Shown: positions 32,671 to 41,838, counted from the stretch's first letter. The stretch is DNA of 64,000 nucleotides from Desulfosporosinus youngiae DSM 17734 (GCF_000244895.1 NZ_CM001441.1:1756226-1820225); one strand, 5' to 3'. Notes: generated by a model not told the origin, from the sequence alone. A program made the numbers and translations.

Positions 32671-34050
32671 ATGAGCGATTTAAGGACAGACTTAACTGAC
32701 GAACGAGTTCCGGTATCCTGCCGTTTAGAGCGGCTTCCAAGCTCTTCATACCATGTTTTTTTAACCTTTTTATTGATTGTAGCCTGGTTTATAGAGTCCA
32801 TTGACTTAGGCGGTATGGGATATTTACTGCCGGTGTTAGGTAAACATTTTGACCTTCCGCCAAGTATGATGGGATTAGCTGCTTCGATGAGTTTTGCGGG
32901 AATGTTTGTTGGTTCCATCTTCTCCGGAGGCTTATCCGATAAGTTTGGGAGAAAGAAAATGCTTATTGCTGCCATGGCCTTTTGGGGAACTGCCGGCGCA
33001 TTGTTAAGTATTGCTTGGTCCGTCAATAGCTTGTTGATTTTCCGGTTTTTGCTTGGCATAGGGTTAGGGGCTCAGGTTCCGATCGGCATAACTATGCTCA
33101 GCGAATTAGTTCCCTCTCATTCACGAGGGAAGTATCTCTCTCTCTACCAGGCCTTTCTTCCCCTGGGAATTGCAACTGCAGGATTGCTAACCTATTCCTT
33201 GCTGCCGAGGTTTGACTGGCAAGGGGTATTCCTGGTAGAAGCTTTGCCGGCTTTATGGTTTATCGTTATTGGGAAATATCTCCCCGAATCTGCACGTTGG
33301 CTGGAGTCCAAGGGGAGATATGATGAAGCGGATCAGGTAGTCAGCGGAATAGAGGAAAAGGTTCAAAAAAGTATTGGCAGAGAGCTGCCTCCTATAGATA
33401 GTTCGGCTTGGTCCGGAAGAAAGGCTGTTGATGAAAGCGCTGCTGAAAAAGAAGCGAAAAGGGGCTTAAGTGAGCTAATGACCAGGTATTACACCCCACG
33501 CTTAATTATGAGCGGGGTATTAATGTTCACTACCATGGCGGCCTATTATGGATTGAGTATGTGGTTAAGTGCCCTGCTGGTAGCAAAAGGCTTTTCAGTT
33601 ACTAAATCAATAGGTTTTGTATCCCTAATAGCTCTTGGCGGGGTACCGGCATTTTTGATGGTTACTTATTTAGTGGAGCGTATTGGAAGAAAGTGGTCTG
33701 CCATAGTCACAATTGTGGCGATGGCCTTTAGTGCCTATGCTTATGGTTCAGCAATGACGGTCGCTTATGTAATCATTTTAGGGTTAATCTATCAGTTTTT
33801 TCAATGTGGTATGACAATGGTTAACAATGTTTATATTCCGGAATTATGGCCTACCCATGCCCGAGGAACCGGAACGGGTTTCGCTTATGGTATTGGGCGG
33901 GTGGGAGCTTTTCTTGGCCCGATGGCTTTAGGCGTCATTATGGGTGCATATGGCCCTCAAGCAGTGTTCATTTGCAGTTCGGGACTTTTATTATTTGGCG
34001 CTTTTGTAGTATTGATTTTAGGGCCTGAGACGAAAGGCAAGATATTTTAG
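32671..34050 (+). CDS. MFS transporter (organic acid type)
   Basis: A 459-residue protein with 12 hydrophobic helices and the MFS loop motifs GGLSDKFGRKK after helix 2 and LPESARWLESKGRYDEA after helix 6, typical of the sugar/aromatic-acid porter branch. It likely imports the carboxylate substrate catabolised by the neighbouring genes. ATG 32671 follows GAGGAGG. It has its own sigma-54 promoter and upstream site, and a repeated hairpin element after its stop, so it is a single-gene unit. The exact substrate cannot be read from sequence. Confidence 0.85.
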   Translation: MSDLRTDLTDERVPVSCRLERLPSSSYHVFLTFLLIVAWFIESIDLGGMGYLLPVLGKHFDLPPSMMGLAASMSFAGMFVGSIFSGGLSDKFGRKKMLIAAMAFWGTAGALLSIAWSVNSLLIFRFLLGIGLGAQVPIGITMLSELVPSHSRGKYLSLYQAFLPLGIATAGLLTYSLLPRFDWQGVFLVEALPALWFIVIGKYLPESARWLESKGRYDEADQVVSGIEEKVQKSIGRELPPIDSSAWSGRKAVDESAAEKEAKRGLSELMTRYYTPRLIMSGVLMFTTMAAYYGLSMWLSALLVAKGFSVTKSIGFVSLIALGGVPAFLMVTYLVERIGRKWSAIVTIVAMAFSAYAYGSAMTVAYVIILGLIYQFFQCGMTMVNNVYIPELWPTHARGTGTGFAYGIGRVGAFLGPMALGVIMGAYGPQAVFICSSGLLLFGAFVVLILGPETKGKIF

Positions 34051-34084
34051 GGGCCGTGGGAAACCATAATTCTCAAAATTCGAA

Positions 34085-34197
34085 ATGGGTTACGGGTAAC
34101 AGGAAGCGTTCTTCTCTCACGATAAACGTGGGATAAGGACGCCTTTCTTTCCTGATTATTCAGACGAAAGCGGGACTGGGATAAAACTATAACAACA
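34085..34197 (+). repeat. Dispersed repeat with hairpin, copy 1
   Basis: About 110 bp, closely similar to 54784-54895. GCGTTCTT and AAGGACGC arms flank CTCACGATAAACGTGGGA, followed by GACGAAAGCGGGACTGGGAT. It lies right after the MFS stop and probably ends its transcript. Confidence 0.65.
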
Positions 34198-34217
34198 ATC
34201 CGCGGCAGATAAAATTC

Positions 34218-34244
34218 TTTACAAGAAATGAAAGAATATTTACA
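34218..34244 (+). promoter_or_regulatory. TTTACA-type upstream activator site 2
   Basis: TTTACAA, 6 nt, AAGAATATTTACA; 72 bp upstream of the promoter at 34316. Differs from site 1 only in the middle. Confidence 0.7.
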
Positions 34245-34315
34245 TTTAGAAAATCCTTTTGGTGAGGGGTTAGCCTGGACTCCTTGCTACGAGAGGTTTT
34301 AGCTTCCTAATTATC

Positions 34316-34333
34316 TTGGCACGGTAATTGCAA
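34316..34333 (+). promoter_or_regulatory. Sigma-54 promoter of the CaiB-MFS-ACAD operon
   Basis: TTGGCACGGTAATTGCAA, a near-consensus -24/-12 element with GG at 34318-34319 and GC 10 bp on. Confidence 0.88.
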
Positions 34334-34388
34334 TTAAGGTTAATTAACTGAATAATGTGAAATTTATTCCGAAAAAGAAGGAGGATGG

Positions 34389-34478
34389 ATGAACAGATCA
34401 GGGCAGAAACCTTACAGCTTGGTGAGATTATTCAGTTTGCCGCCACAGGCGGCTTATGAAATTATTGTTAGATTTTGA
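34389..34478 (+). CDS. Possible 29-aa leader peptide
   Basis: ATG 34389 follows AAGGAGG (4-bp gap). The frame ends at 34478, 23 bp before the CaiB-type gene. A second frame from ATG 34385 overlaps it. Product not recognised; may be a leader or chance. Confidence 0.25.
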   Translation: MNRSGQKPYSLVRLFSLPPQAAYEIIVRF

Positions 34479-34501
34479 TTGTGAAAGGGGTAAGAAAGCA
34501 T

Positions 34502-35785
34502 ATGGGTAGATGGAAGGAAATTGAGCGTATTTCGGCACCGGCTATAATACCTAAGTATGGACCACTTACGGGAATGAGAGTCTTGATGACGGGGAGCATC
34601 GTCGCGGCTCCTTTTGCGTCATCTATACTCGCGGAATATGGGGCCGAGGTTATTCATGTTGAGCGGCCAAATATGGGAGACCCCTACCGCGCACAGGCTC
34701 CTGTGATTGAGCGTGGTGATAAAAGAGTTAGTGCCGGTTGGATTCAGGAGGGAAGAAATAAACTGAGTTTAACCCTTGAAATAAACTTTAAAATCCCTGA
34801 GTCCAAAGAGATATTTCTTTCTCTGATCAAAAACTGTGATGTTTGGGTGGAGAATATGGTTTGGACCGAGAAGTTGGGAATCACGGAAAAGATGTTGTTA
34901 GAAATAAACCCGAAGCTGGTCATCGCTCACATCAGCGGCTTTGGGAGACCTCAGTTTGGTGGCGTTCCCTCAGAGTGCGACCGGCCTTCCTACGATCCTA
35001 TTGGGCAAGCCGAGGGCGGATATATGTACCTTAATGGGTTTCCTGAGCCATCCCCTCCTTCACACGCGGCTACTTTTATTAACGATTACTTAACTGCCAT
35101 GTTCACAGTTAACGGGATTCTGATGGCTTACACCCACGCTCAAAAGACCGGCCAGGGTCAGGCAATTGACATTGCTCAGATCGAGGCAATGAGTAAGTGT
35201 CTTAACGACACATTCGTACAATATTTCCAGCTGGGCAAGGTCAGAGAAAGAAAAGGCAATAAGGTAGCTATTTTCCAACCTGGCAACGTGTTTAAGACGA
35301 AGGATGAGAAGTATTTAAACATTGGGGCATTTGGTGCTGCTGTTTACTATCGTTTTATTAAAGCTTTGGATCTCGACCCGAAGGTATACACCTATGAAGC
35401 GGCAGGTTGTTCGGCAGAAGCCATAAATTCCGAGCTTGGTCTGGAGCTTGATCGGATTGCCACTGAATGGGTAGCGGCACGTGAAGCAGAGGAAGCCCTG
35501 CAACACTTGTTGAGTTTAAAAGTGCCTAGTGGGATAGTGCGGACCTCTGCGGATTTGGCTGCCAGCGAACACTACCAAAAGAGGGGAAATTTTATTGAGT
35601 ATAAAGATGAAACCATCGGGGAAACAGTGAAAGCCTTTGGGTTCTGTCCTAAGATGAGCGAGACTCCTGCCCAAGTCTGGCGTGGAGCTCCGATTCTTGG
35701 TCAAGACACAGATGTTATTCTCAAAACCCTGCTGGGTTACACTCCGGGGGAAATTTCTTCTTTCCGGGAAATAGGGGTTATCTAG
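34502..35785 (+). CDS. CaiB/BaiF family III CoA-transferase
   Basis: A 427-residue cytoplasmic enzyme that moves CoA between carboxylic acids. Family features: the N-terminal GMRVLMTGSIVAAPFASSILAEYGAEVIHVE-type fold (residues ~24-55), the region after LVIAHISGFG, and DRPSYDPIGQAEGGYMYLNG, where the aspartate before the P is the usual catalytic residue (near residue 170). ATG 34502 begins MGRWKEIERIS; AAAGGGG lies 12 bp upstream, a little far, and in-frame TTG 34475 and GTG 34481 are weaker. It is first in an operon with an MFS transporter and an acyl-CoA dehydrogenase, so it likely activates the imported acid. Confidence 0.87.
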   Translation: MGRWKEIERISAPAIIPKYGPLTGMRVLMTGSIVAAPFASSILAEYGAEVIHVERPNMGDPYRAQAPVIERGDKRVSAGWIQEGRNKLSLTLEINFKIPESKEIFLSLIKNCDVWVENMVWTEKLGITEKMLLEINPKLVIAHISGFGRPQFGGVPSECDRPSYDPIGQAEGGYMYLNGFPEPSPPSHAATFINDYLTAMFTVNGILMAYTHAQKTGQGQAIDIAQIEAMSKCLNDTFVQYFQLGKVRERKGNKVAIFQPGNVFKTKDEKYLNIGAFGAAVYYRFIKALDLDPKVYTYEAAGCSAEAINSELGLELDRIATEWVAAREAEEALQHLLSLKVPSGIVRTSADLAASEHYQKRGNFIEYKDETIGETVKAFGFCPKMSETPAQVWRGAPILGQDTDVILKTLLGYTPGEISSFREIGVI

Positions 35786-35888
35786 AGGGAGTACTCAATA
35801 AGTGCAGGCGAATAATCCTGTGAATTTAAGGCAGGGAGTAATTGGGGGAACGAATCGGGAAACGAAAATACGGAGGAGGCGACAAAGA

Positions 35889-37232
35889 ATGAATAAGGTT
35901 TCAGTTTCTGAAGTTGTTGATGGATTAGGTGTTTCAAAATATACCTTTAAAATATATTTTTTAATTGGGCTTGCCCTGATTTTTGCAGGGTACAACTATA
36001 TGATTGTAGCCTATACAATGCCGCAGATGGCACAAGAATGGGCTTTAACAAAGATTCAAACCGGGAGCCTTTCATCGTGGAGTATTTTAGGCTTGTTGTT
36101 TGGAGGACTAAGCGCAGGGGTTATTTCCGATAAAATCGGGAGAAAAAAGGCGTTTACCATCTTTGTCCTCGTCTATTCCTTGTTGACATTTCCAGTTTAT
36201 TATGTGCAAGATTTTGAAACCTTCGCCCTCCTTAGAGTCTTAGGCGGCATTGGTTTTGGCGGCTGCATACCCATTGCCATCACAATGATGTCCGAGAGTG
36301 CGCCCACCAAAAACAGAGGATATTTTTCCGCCTCAATCATGGCGTTCTATGTCTTAGGCTGGGTAGTGGCGGGTATCGTGGCCATTTATATAGTCCCCGT
36401 ATACGGATGGCGGGTTTGCTATCTGGTCGGAGGAATTCCTGCTTTATATGCCCTCGTCTTAATAACCGCACTCCCCGAATCAACCCACTGGCTTTTAGGC
36501 AAAGGGCGGGAAAAAGAAGCCATCGACTTAATCAAACGAATGGAGATAGCGGCTAAGGGCCAAGCCAGCGAATGGATTCCGGATACTCTAATTGCCCCTC
36601 CTCCCCCTAAAAAAGTTGGAGTAAGTGCCCTCTTTTCTCCGGAATTTCGCAAGGCAACCATTGCTCTTTGGGTGATATATTTCATGGGTTCGGTGGTTAT
36701 TTATGGTATCAATGGCTGGCTGCCTACTCTTCTGGTGGGAAAAGGGTACGGGTTGGTAAAAGGTTATTCTTTCGCCGTACTGCAAAATGTTTTCGGAATG
36801 GTTGGCAGTCTTGTTACGGGTTATGTCGCAGATAAGATTGGGCGCAGAACAAATGTAATATTCGGCTGGATATTTACGGCTGTCGCTATTCTCCTGCTGG
36901 GATTTGCAACCAACCAATGGCAGGTGGTTATTTGCGGAATGTTAGTAGGTATGGCCATGAATTGGGGTCTAAGCGGCACCCAGCCGCTCCTTGCCGAGGG
37001 GTATCCTACTGAATTCAGAAATACCGGTGTTTCTTCAGCTCAGGCATTTGGCCGGGTCGGAGGATTCATGGGTCCAATCGTTGCCGGCTTTGTCCAGCAG
37101 ATGGGGGTTGGTTTTACAGGTCTTTTTATATTCTTTGCGATACCGGCAGTCATTGCTTCCTTTATAGCCTTTTTTATGATTGATGAAACAAAAGGCAGAA
37201 GTATAGAAAGTATCGGCCGGATTAAAGCCTAA
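35889..37232 (+). CDS. MFS transporter (organic acid type)
   Basis: A 447-residue, 12-helix MFS protein with GVISDKIGRKK after helix 2 and TGYVADKIGRRT in the second half; ALPESTHWLLGKGREKEA marks the central loop. Related in type to the transporter at 32671. ATG 35889 (MNKVSVSEV) follows GGAGGAGG; the open frame extends upstream to 35802 without a site. It is cotranscribed with the CoA-transferase and acyl-CoA dehydrogenase, so the transporter and activation enzyme for one substrate are probably made together. Confidence 0.85.
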   Translation: MNKVSVSEVVDGLGVSKYTFKIYFLIGLALIFAGYNYMIVAYTMPQMAQEWALTKIQTGSLSSWSILGLLFGGLSAGVISDKIGRKKAFTIFVLVYSLLTFPVYYVQDFETFALLRVLGGIGFGGCIPIAITMMSESAPTKNRGYFSASIMAFYVLGWVVAGIVAIYIVPVYGWRVCYLVGGIPALYALVLITALPESTHWLLGKGREKEAIDLIKRMEIAAKGQASEWIPDTLIAPPPPKKVGVSALFSPEFRKATIALWVIYFMGSVVIYGINGWLPTLLVGKGYGLVKGYSFAVLQNVFGMVGSLVTGYVADKIGRRTNVIFGWIFTAVAILLLGFATNQWQVVICGMLVGMAMNWGLSGTQPLLAEGYPTEFRNTGVSSAQAFGRVGGFMGPIVAGFVQQMGVGFTGLFIFFAIPAVIASFIAFFMIDETKGRSIESIGRIKA

Positions 37233-37267
37233 ATGCAATAATTCTATGGAAGTGAGGGTGAAACTCA

Positions 37268-39022
37268 ATGAGTAACTTGCCAAAAGGAGGAAGCTTCCTC
37301 TTCAGTCAAACTGATCCCCAGGATATTTTTACTCCCGAGGATTTTTCCTTAGAACACAAAATGCTTTACCGAATGGTTTCGGGTTTTGTGACAGATAGCG
37401 TCCTGAGCAGAATGGATGAACTGGAAGCGAAACAAGATGGTCTGATCAGAGAGCTTTTGGAGGCTGCCGGAGAGTTGGGTCTTAACGGAGCGGATATTTT
37501 CGAAGAGTACGGCGGCATGATAATGGATAAAATCAGCACCACAATTATTGCTGAGTGTATGGGTAAGTCCGGTTCCTTCGCCATGACCCAGGGTGGTCAG
37601 ACCGGGATCGGCAGCATGCCTATCGTTATGTTTGGTACCCATGAACAAAAGAAAAAGTACCTGCCGGGCATAGCCAGCGGCAAAAAGGTGGGGGCCTATG
37701 CTTTGACGGAACCGGGAGCCGGCTCAGACGCTCTGTCCGCTAAGACCAGGGCAGATTTAAGCCCGGACGGCAAATATTACATTTTAAACGGCACGAAACA
37801 GTTTATAACTAATTCCGCCATGGGTGATATATTCATAGTTTATGCCAAAATAGACGGGGATAAGTTCACGGCGTTTATCGTAGACGGAGATTCAGAGGGA
37901 CTTAGCACTGGGGCGGAAGAAAAGAAGATGGGCATTAAAGGTTCCTCAACCAGGTCTGTCATTCTGGAAGATGTCAAAGTTCCGGCGGAAAATCTGTTAT
38001 TTGAAATTGGCCGGGGACATGTGGTGGCTTTTAACATCTTGAATTTAGGCCGCTATAAACTAGCTGCCAATTCGGTAGGCAATGCTAAGTTTGCCTTAGA
38101 ATTAGCAGCCACCTATGCTAATGAGCGCAAGCAGTTTGGCACTCCCATTGCCAATTTTGGTTTGATCAAAGAGAAACTGGCCGAAATGGCGATCAAAATC
38201 TATGTGACAGAGAGCATGGTCTACCGCACAGGAGGCTTATTGGAAAACATGATGGAAAGCCTGGACACCTCAGGAGATGATGGGGGTCAAGTGGCTGCCA
38301 AAGGCATTGAGGAATATGCTCTGGAGTGCTCCATGAATAAGGTATTTGCCACAGAAGCCTTGGCCTATGCTGTCGATGAAGGAGTCCAAATTCATGGCGG
38401 CTATGGGTTCAGTGCGGAATACACCATTGAAAGGCTTTATCGGGATGCCAGAATTTATCGCATTTTTGAAGGAACCAATGAAATCAACCGTACGATAATA
38501 CCGGTCACCTTGATGCGCCGCGCCTCAAAGGGGGAGTTGCCTCTTCAAGAAGCGATAGCTAAGCTTAAGGAAGACATCACAGGGGGGAGTATCGTCAGAG
38601 AAGGAGAGGCTGGGTTGGTACAGGCAGCAAAGGATATTTTCCTGCTGACCATGGCTGCCGGTATGAAGAAGTATGGGAAAGATCTTCAGAAACAACAAGA
38701 GATTATTGGCAGGCTGGCAGATTTAGCGATGCAAGCGTTTGCCATGGAAAGTGCTTGGCTCAGGGCTCAAAAGGCTGTGGCAAATCAGGGAGAGGCAAAT
38801 GCCAAACTTAAGCTAACTATGACAATGGCCTATCTTAATTCAACCATCGGCCGATTGGAATATATCGCTAAAGAGACTTTGACAGCGCTGGCTGAGGGTG
38901 AAGAATTGGCAAATCTGCTGGAAGATCTAAAGAAGCTGACCCAATATAATACCAGGAACACCGTGGCTTTAAGACAGGAGATTGCCGCGGCTATTTCGGA
39001 AAACGGTAAGTTTGTCGTGTAA
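37268..39022 (+). CDS. Acyl-CoA dehydrogenase
   Basis: FAD enzyme that introduces the alpha,beta double bond into acyl-CoA. The 584-residue chain has ALTEPGAGSDALSAKT (FAD/substrate region, near residue 150), the C-terminal helix QIHGGYGFSAEY and YRIFEGTNEINR with the usual catalytic glutamate, then an extra ~160-residue C-terminal helical domain of the kind found in very-long-chain type acyl-CoA dehydrogenases. ATG 37268 follows GTGAGGGTG. It is last in the operon from 34316 and followed by a strong terminator. Confidence 0.9.
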   Translation: MSNLPKGGSFLFSQTDPQDIFTPEDFSLEHKMLYRMVSGFVTDSVLSRMDELEAKQDGLIRELLEAAGELGLNGADIFEEYGGMIMDKISTTIIAECMGKSGSFAMTQGGQTGIGSMPIVMFGTHEQKKKYLPGIASGKKVGAYALTEPGAGSDALSAKTRADLSPDGKYYILNGTKQFITNSAMGDIFIVYAKIDGDKFTAFIVDGDSEGLSTGAEEKKMGIKGSSTRSVILEDVKVPAENLLFEIGRGHVVAFNILNLGRYKLAANSVGNAKFALELAATYANERKQFGTPIANFGLIKEKLAEMAIKIYVTESMVYRTGGLLENMMESLDTSGDDGGQVAAKGIEEYALECSMNKVFATEALAYAVDEGVQIHGGYGFSAEYTIERLYRDARIYRIFEGTNEINRTIIPVTLMRRASKGELPLQEAIAKLKEDITGGSIVREGEAGLVQAAKDIFLLTMAAGMKKYGKDLQKQQEIIGRLADLAMQAFAMESAWLRAQKAVANQGEANAKLKLTMTMAYLNSTIGRLEYIAKETLTALAEGEELANLLEDLKKLTQYNTRNTVALRQEIAAAISENGKFVV

Positions 39023-39030
39023 ATAGCCAT

Positions 39031-39060
39031 AAAGGCTGCAAAGTTTTTTGCAGCCTTTAA
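39031..39060 (+). terminator. Intrinsic terminator
   Basis: Perfect 12-bp stem AAAGGCTGCAAA/TTTGCAGCCTTT (39031-39042, 39047-39058) with a 4-nt loop, just after the acyl-CoA dehydrogenase stop. Confidence 0.8.
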
Positions 39061-39087
39061 AACGAGAAAATAGCAAACGAAATTTTT

Positions 39088-39115
39088 TTTACAAATGCAA
39101 TAAAGAATTTTTACA
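39088..39115 (+). promoter_or_regulatory. TTTACA-type upstream activator site 3
   Basis: TTTACAA, 7 nt, then AAGAATTTTTACA; 72 bp upstream of the promoter at 39188. One base longer than sites 1 and 2. Confidence 0.65.
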
Positions 39116-39187
39116 ATTTTAAAAGGTTAAATGATGAGTTTTTTTCTTACCAGGTACGGCAAAGGGGTTTGGACGGGGTTGGAAGTT

Positions 39188-39205
39188 TTGGCACGGAAGT
39201 TGCAA
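39188..39205 (+). promoter_or_regulatory. Sigma-54 promoter of the HADH-thiolase operon
   Basis: TTGGCACGGAAGTTGCAA, an almost ideal -24/-12 element (GG 39190-39191, GC 39202-39203). Confidence 0.9.
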
Positions 39206-39403
39206 TAACTATAATTGGTTGAATAATGAAAACTTTCCTTAACTTAAATGTTGGTATCTTAGATACGCGGGGAACTAAGCAGCACAAGGGAGGAGGGAGC
39301 CTGAATCTGCGTCCGGGGTGCAAATAAGTTTAATTGATGAGTCACTTAATTAGTGAACATAAGAAATTAAAAATCAACAATCAACAAGATATAGGGGGTA
39401 TGA

Positions 39404-40261
39404 ATGATGTCAATTAAGAAAATCGGTGTTTTAGGTGCAGGATCAATGGGCGGAGGGATTGCCCACCTGGCAGCGGCCAGGGGCTTTGAGGTCGTGCTTT
39501 GTGATGTGGAACAGCGTTTTGTAGAAGGTGCCGTTAAGCGTATAGCCGGTTTCATGGATAAAAGTGTCGTGAAGCAGAAAATGACGGTTGATGAGAAAGA
39601 AGCGGCCTTGAAACGAATCACTATTACGACCAATATGGAGGATTTTGCTTCAGTGGATTTGGTAATCGAAGCTATTTTTGAGGATTTGGAGATTAAGAAG
39701 AGTGCTTTTGAAAAACTGGATAAAATTTGTGAGCCGCATACCATCTTTGGCTCTAATACATCCTCTATGTCCATCACTGCTTTAGCCGCTGCCACCAATC
39801 GTCCGGATAAGGTCGTGGGCCTGCACTTCTTCAATCCTCCCCTGATTATGCGGTTGGTGGAAGTGATCCGGGGTTATTACACCAGTGATGAAACCGTGAA
39901 GCTGGCTTCCGAGGTTTCTCAAGGTATGGGTAAGACTCCTGTGGTAGTTCAAAAGGATACCCCCGGATTCATTGTAAACCGTATAATGATGCCCCAATTC
40001 CTTGAGGCTATACGTATTGTGGAGGAAGGAATAGCTACTCCGGCGGACATTGATACAGCCGTTAAACTGGGGCTGAACTATCCGATGGGTCCTTTCGAAC
40101 TCATGGACTTCACCGGCGTAGAAATCTCAGTTCATGTAGCGGATTATTTATTCAATGAATCAAGAGACAGAAAGTGGAATGCTCCCGAACCTCTTAAAGC
40201 TCTGGTACGGGCCGGACGTCTCGGCAAGAAAACCGGTGCGGGATGGTATGACTATAAATAA
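39404..40261 (+). CDS. 3-Hydroxyacyl-CoA dehydrogenase
   Basis: NAD-dependent oxidation of 3-hydroxyacyl-CoA to 3-ketoacyl-CoA. The 285-residue chain begins with the NAD fold IGVLGAGSMGGGIAHLAA and has the family signature with catalytic His in GLHFFNPP, plus DTPGFIVNRIMMP and the C-terminal GAGWYDY. ATG 39404 is used; ATG 39407 is equally possible, with GGGGGT upstream. It is first in a sigma-54 operon with an atypical thiolase. Confidence 0.93.
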   Translation: MMSIKKIGVLGAGSMGGGIAHLAAARGFEVVLCDVEQRFVEGAVKRIAGFMDKSVVKQKMTVDEKEAALKRITITTNMEDFASVDLVIEAIFEDLEIKKSAFEKLDKICEPHTIFGSNTSSMSITALAAATNRPDKVVGLHFFNPPLIMRLVEVIRGYYTSDETVKLASEVSQGMGKTPVVVQKDTPGFIVNRIMMPQFLEAIRIVEEGIATPADIDTAVKLGLNYPMGPFELMDFTGVEISVHVADYLFNESRDRKWNAPEPLKALVRAGRLGKKTGAGWYDYK

Positions 40262-40311
40262 TAAGTTCCTAAGCCTTAAAAAGGCTAGTCTAAGTTTAGG
40301 AGGTCATTCAA

Positions 40312-41505
40312 ATGTATTCAAAAGCGTTTATTCCTTATGGCGGTTACTACAGCACACCTTTTGTCCGCTGGCAGGGAAGTTTGCAAAATGAACATGCTGT
40401 CGAGCTGGCAGGTTCAACCGCCAAGAAATGGCTGGCAAGCAGAGCCATTGATCCTAAGATCTTTGAATACCTGGTATTTGGTAAAACTATTGGACAATTG
40501 TGGACATTTTACGATGCTCCTTGGGCAGCCTCTCTGATGGGCAATCCGGACATTCCCGGTATGCACATCACTCAAGCCTGCTCTACTTCAACGACGGTTT
40601 TAAATCAAGCGGCGATGGCTCTGGAGGCAGGTCTTTATGAAACCTCATTTTGTTTGCTTACGGACCGCTGCTCCAATGGTCCTTTCACAGTTTGGCCGAA
40701 TCCCAAAGGCCCCGGCGGTGAACTGATCTCGGAAAGCTGGATGATGGATAACTTTGACGGTGGTCCCTGGAAAGGAGTTCCCATGGTACAGACCGCTGAA
40801 AACGTGGTCAATAAGGCCGGGGGGATCACCAAGGAAGATGTTGACCGGGTTACGGCAAGACGTTACGAGCAATATCAGGATGCTTTGGCCAATGACCGAG
40901 CCTTCCAAAAACGCTACATGATCCCGGTAGAATATAAAATAAGCAAAAAGAAAACGGGTCTGGTGGAGGCTGATGAAGGCGTAACTCCCACAACGCTGGA
41001 AAGTCTGACCCCCTTAAAGCCGGTTATCCCAGGAGGGGTACACTCCTTTGGTGCTCAGACTCACCCGGCGGATGGCAACTGTGGGTTGATCGTCGCCACA
41101 AAGGATAAAGCCCGGGAACTGAGCACGGATAAAAGCCTGGAAGTTCAGATATTATCCTATGGTTATGCCCGCGCCGAAGAGGCTCATATGGCTATGGCTG
41201 TAGTGCCTGCCGCAAGAATGGCCTTGGAAAAGGCAGGGATTGGGATTAAGGATGTAAAAGCGATCAAATCCCACAATCCATTTACGGCCAATGATCTCTA
41301 TATGGCTAACGAAATGGGTATCGATGTCATGACCATGAATAATTACGGCTGTTCTCTTGTTTACGGGCATCCTCAGGGGCCGACTGCCGGTCGGACAATT
41401 ATTGAAATGATTGAAGAATTAGTGATTTTGGGCGGCGGCTATGGTCTGTTCACAGGCTGTGCTGCCGGCGACACTGGCGCAGCCTTAGTTGTCAAGGTCT
41501 CCTGA
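40312..41505 (+). CDS. Thiolase family protein (atypical)
   Basis: A 397-residue thiolase-fold protein, expected to cleave 3-ketoacyl-CoA or condense acetyl-CoA. The nucleophilic Cys lies in TQACSTSTT (near residue 90), the GHP histidine in VYGHPQGPTAGR, and the C-terminal Cys in FTGCAAGDTGAAL. The usual NEAF box is replaced by SHNPFTAND, so substrate handling probably differs from standard acetyl-CoA acetyltransferases. ATG 40312 follows AGGAGG. It is cotranscribed with the hydroxyacyl-CoA dehydrogenase. It could act on a branched or otherwise unusual substrate. Confidence 0.82.
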   Translation: MYSKAFIPYGGYYSTPFVRWQGSLQNEHAVELAGSTAKKWLASRAIDPKIFEYLVFGKTIGQLWTFYDAPWAASLMGNPDIPGMHITQACSTSTTVLNQAAMALEAGLYETSFCLLTDRCSNGPFTVWPNPKGPGGELISESWMMDNFDGGPWKGVPMVQTAENVVNKAGGITKEDVDRVTARRYEQYQDALANDRAFQKRYMIPVEYKISKKKTGLVEADEGVTPTTLESLTPLKPVIPGGVHSFGAQTHPADGNCGLIVATKDKARELSTDKSLEVQILSYGYARAEEAHMAMAVVPAARMALEKAGIGIKDVKAIKSHNPFTANDLYMANEMGIDVMTMNNYGCSLVYGHPQGPTAGRTIIEMIEELVILGGGYGLFTGCAAGDTGAALVVKVS

Positions 41506-41561
41506 AGATACTAAGAGCCGGTAAAAACTCCAGGCTTATGCGCTAATATCAGTAAAACTTA

Positions 41562-41624
41562 CGGGGCCGGGATAAACTTGTTGATAGCTTTATCCCAGCC
41601 CTGCTTTCGTCTAAATAATCAGGA
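41562..41624 (-). repeat. Dispersed repeat, copy 2 (partial, inverted)
   Basis: The reverse complement reads GATTATTTAGACGAAAGC, GGGCTGGGATAAAG and a GGGATAAA/TTTATCCC hairpin, matching the second half of the repeats at 34085 and 54784. It follows the thiolase stop by 60 bp. Confidence 0.55.
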
Positions 41625-41633
41625 ACTTGAATC

Positions 41634-41680
41634 ACACCTACCTCAATGAGTCTTAATGAGCTTCTATGAGTAGGTGTTTT
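41634..41680 (+). terminator. Intrinsic terminator
   Basis: ACACCTAC (41634-41641) pairs with GTAGGTGT (41670-41677), then TTTT. Ends the HADH-thiolase transcript. Confidence 0.65.
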
Positions 41681-41721
41681 GTGTTCTCTTTTTGGATCAG
41701 GTTTTAGAGGGAGAAAAATTC

Positions 41722-41749
41722 TTTACTAAATTAGGAAAGAATTTTTACA
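41722..41749 (+). promoter_or_regulatory. TTTACA-type upstream activator site 4
   Basis: TTTACTA, 7 nt, AAGAATTTTTACA; 71 bp upstream of the promoter at 41821. Confidence 0.65.
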
Positions 41750-41820
41750 CCCTTTCATAGGCTGGAAACGCTATTCTCTCCAAATTAGGGTCTGCCAAGG
41801 GGTATTGAGATATTATTAAT

Positions 41821-41838
41821 TTGGCATAGAAATTGCAT
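41821..41838 (+). promoter_or_regulatory. Sigma-54 promoter of the thiolase-ECH operon
   Basis: TTGGCATAGAAATTGCAT: GG 41823-41824 and GC 41835-41836, 10 bp between. Confidence 0.85.

Noticed and set aside
34276-34288. CTGGACTCCTTGC as a second sigma-54 promoter.
   Set aside because: Only 7 bp lie between GG and GC; 10 are needed. The true element is at 34316.
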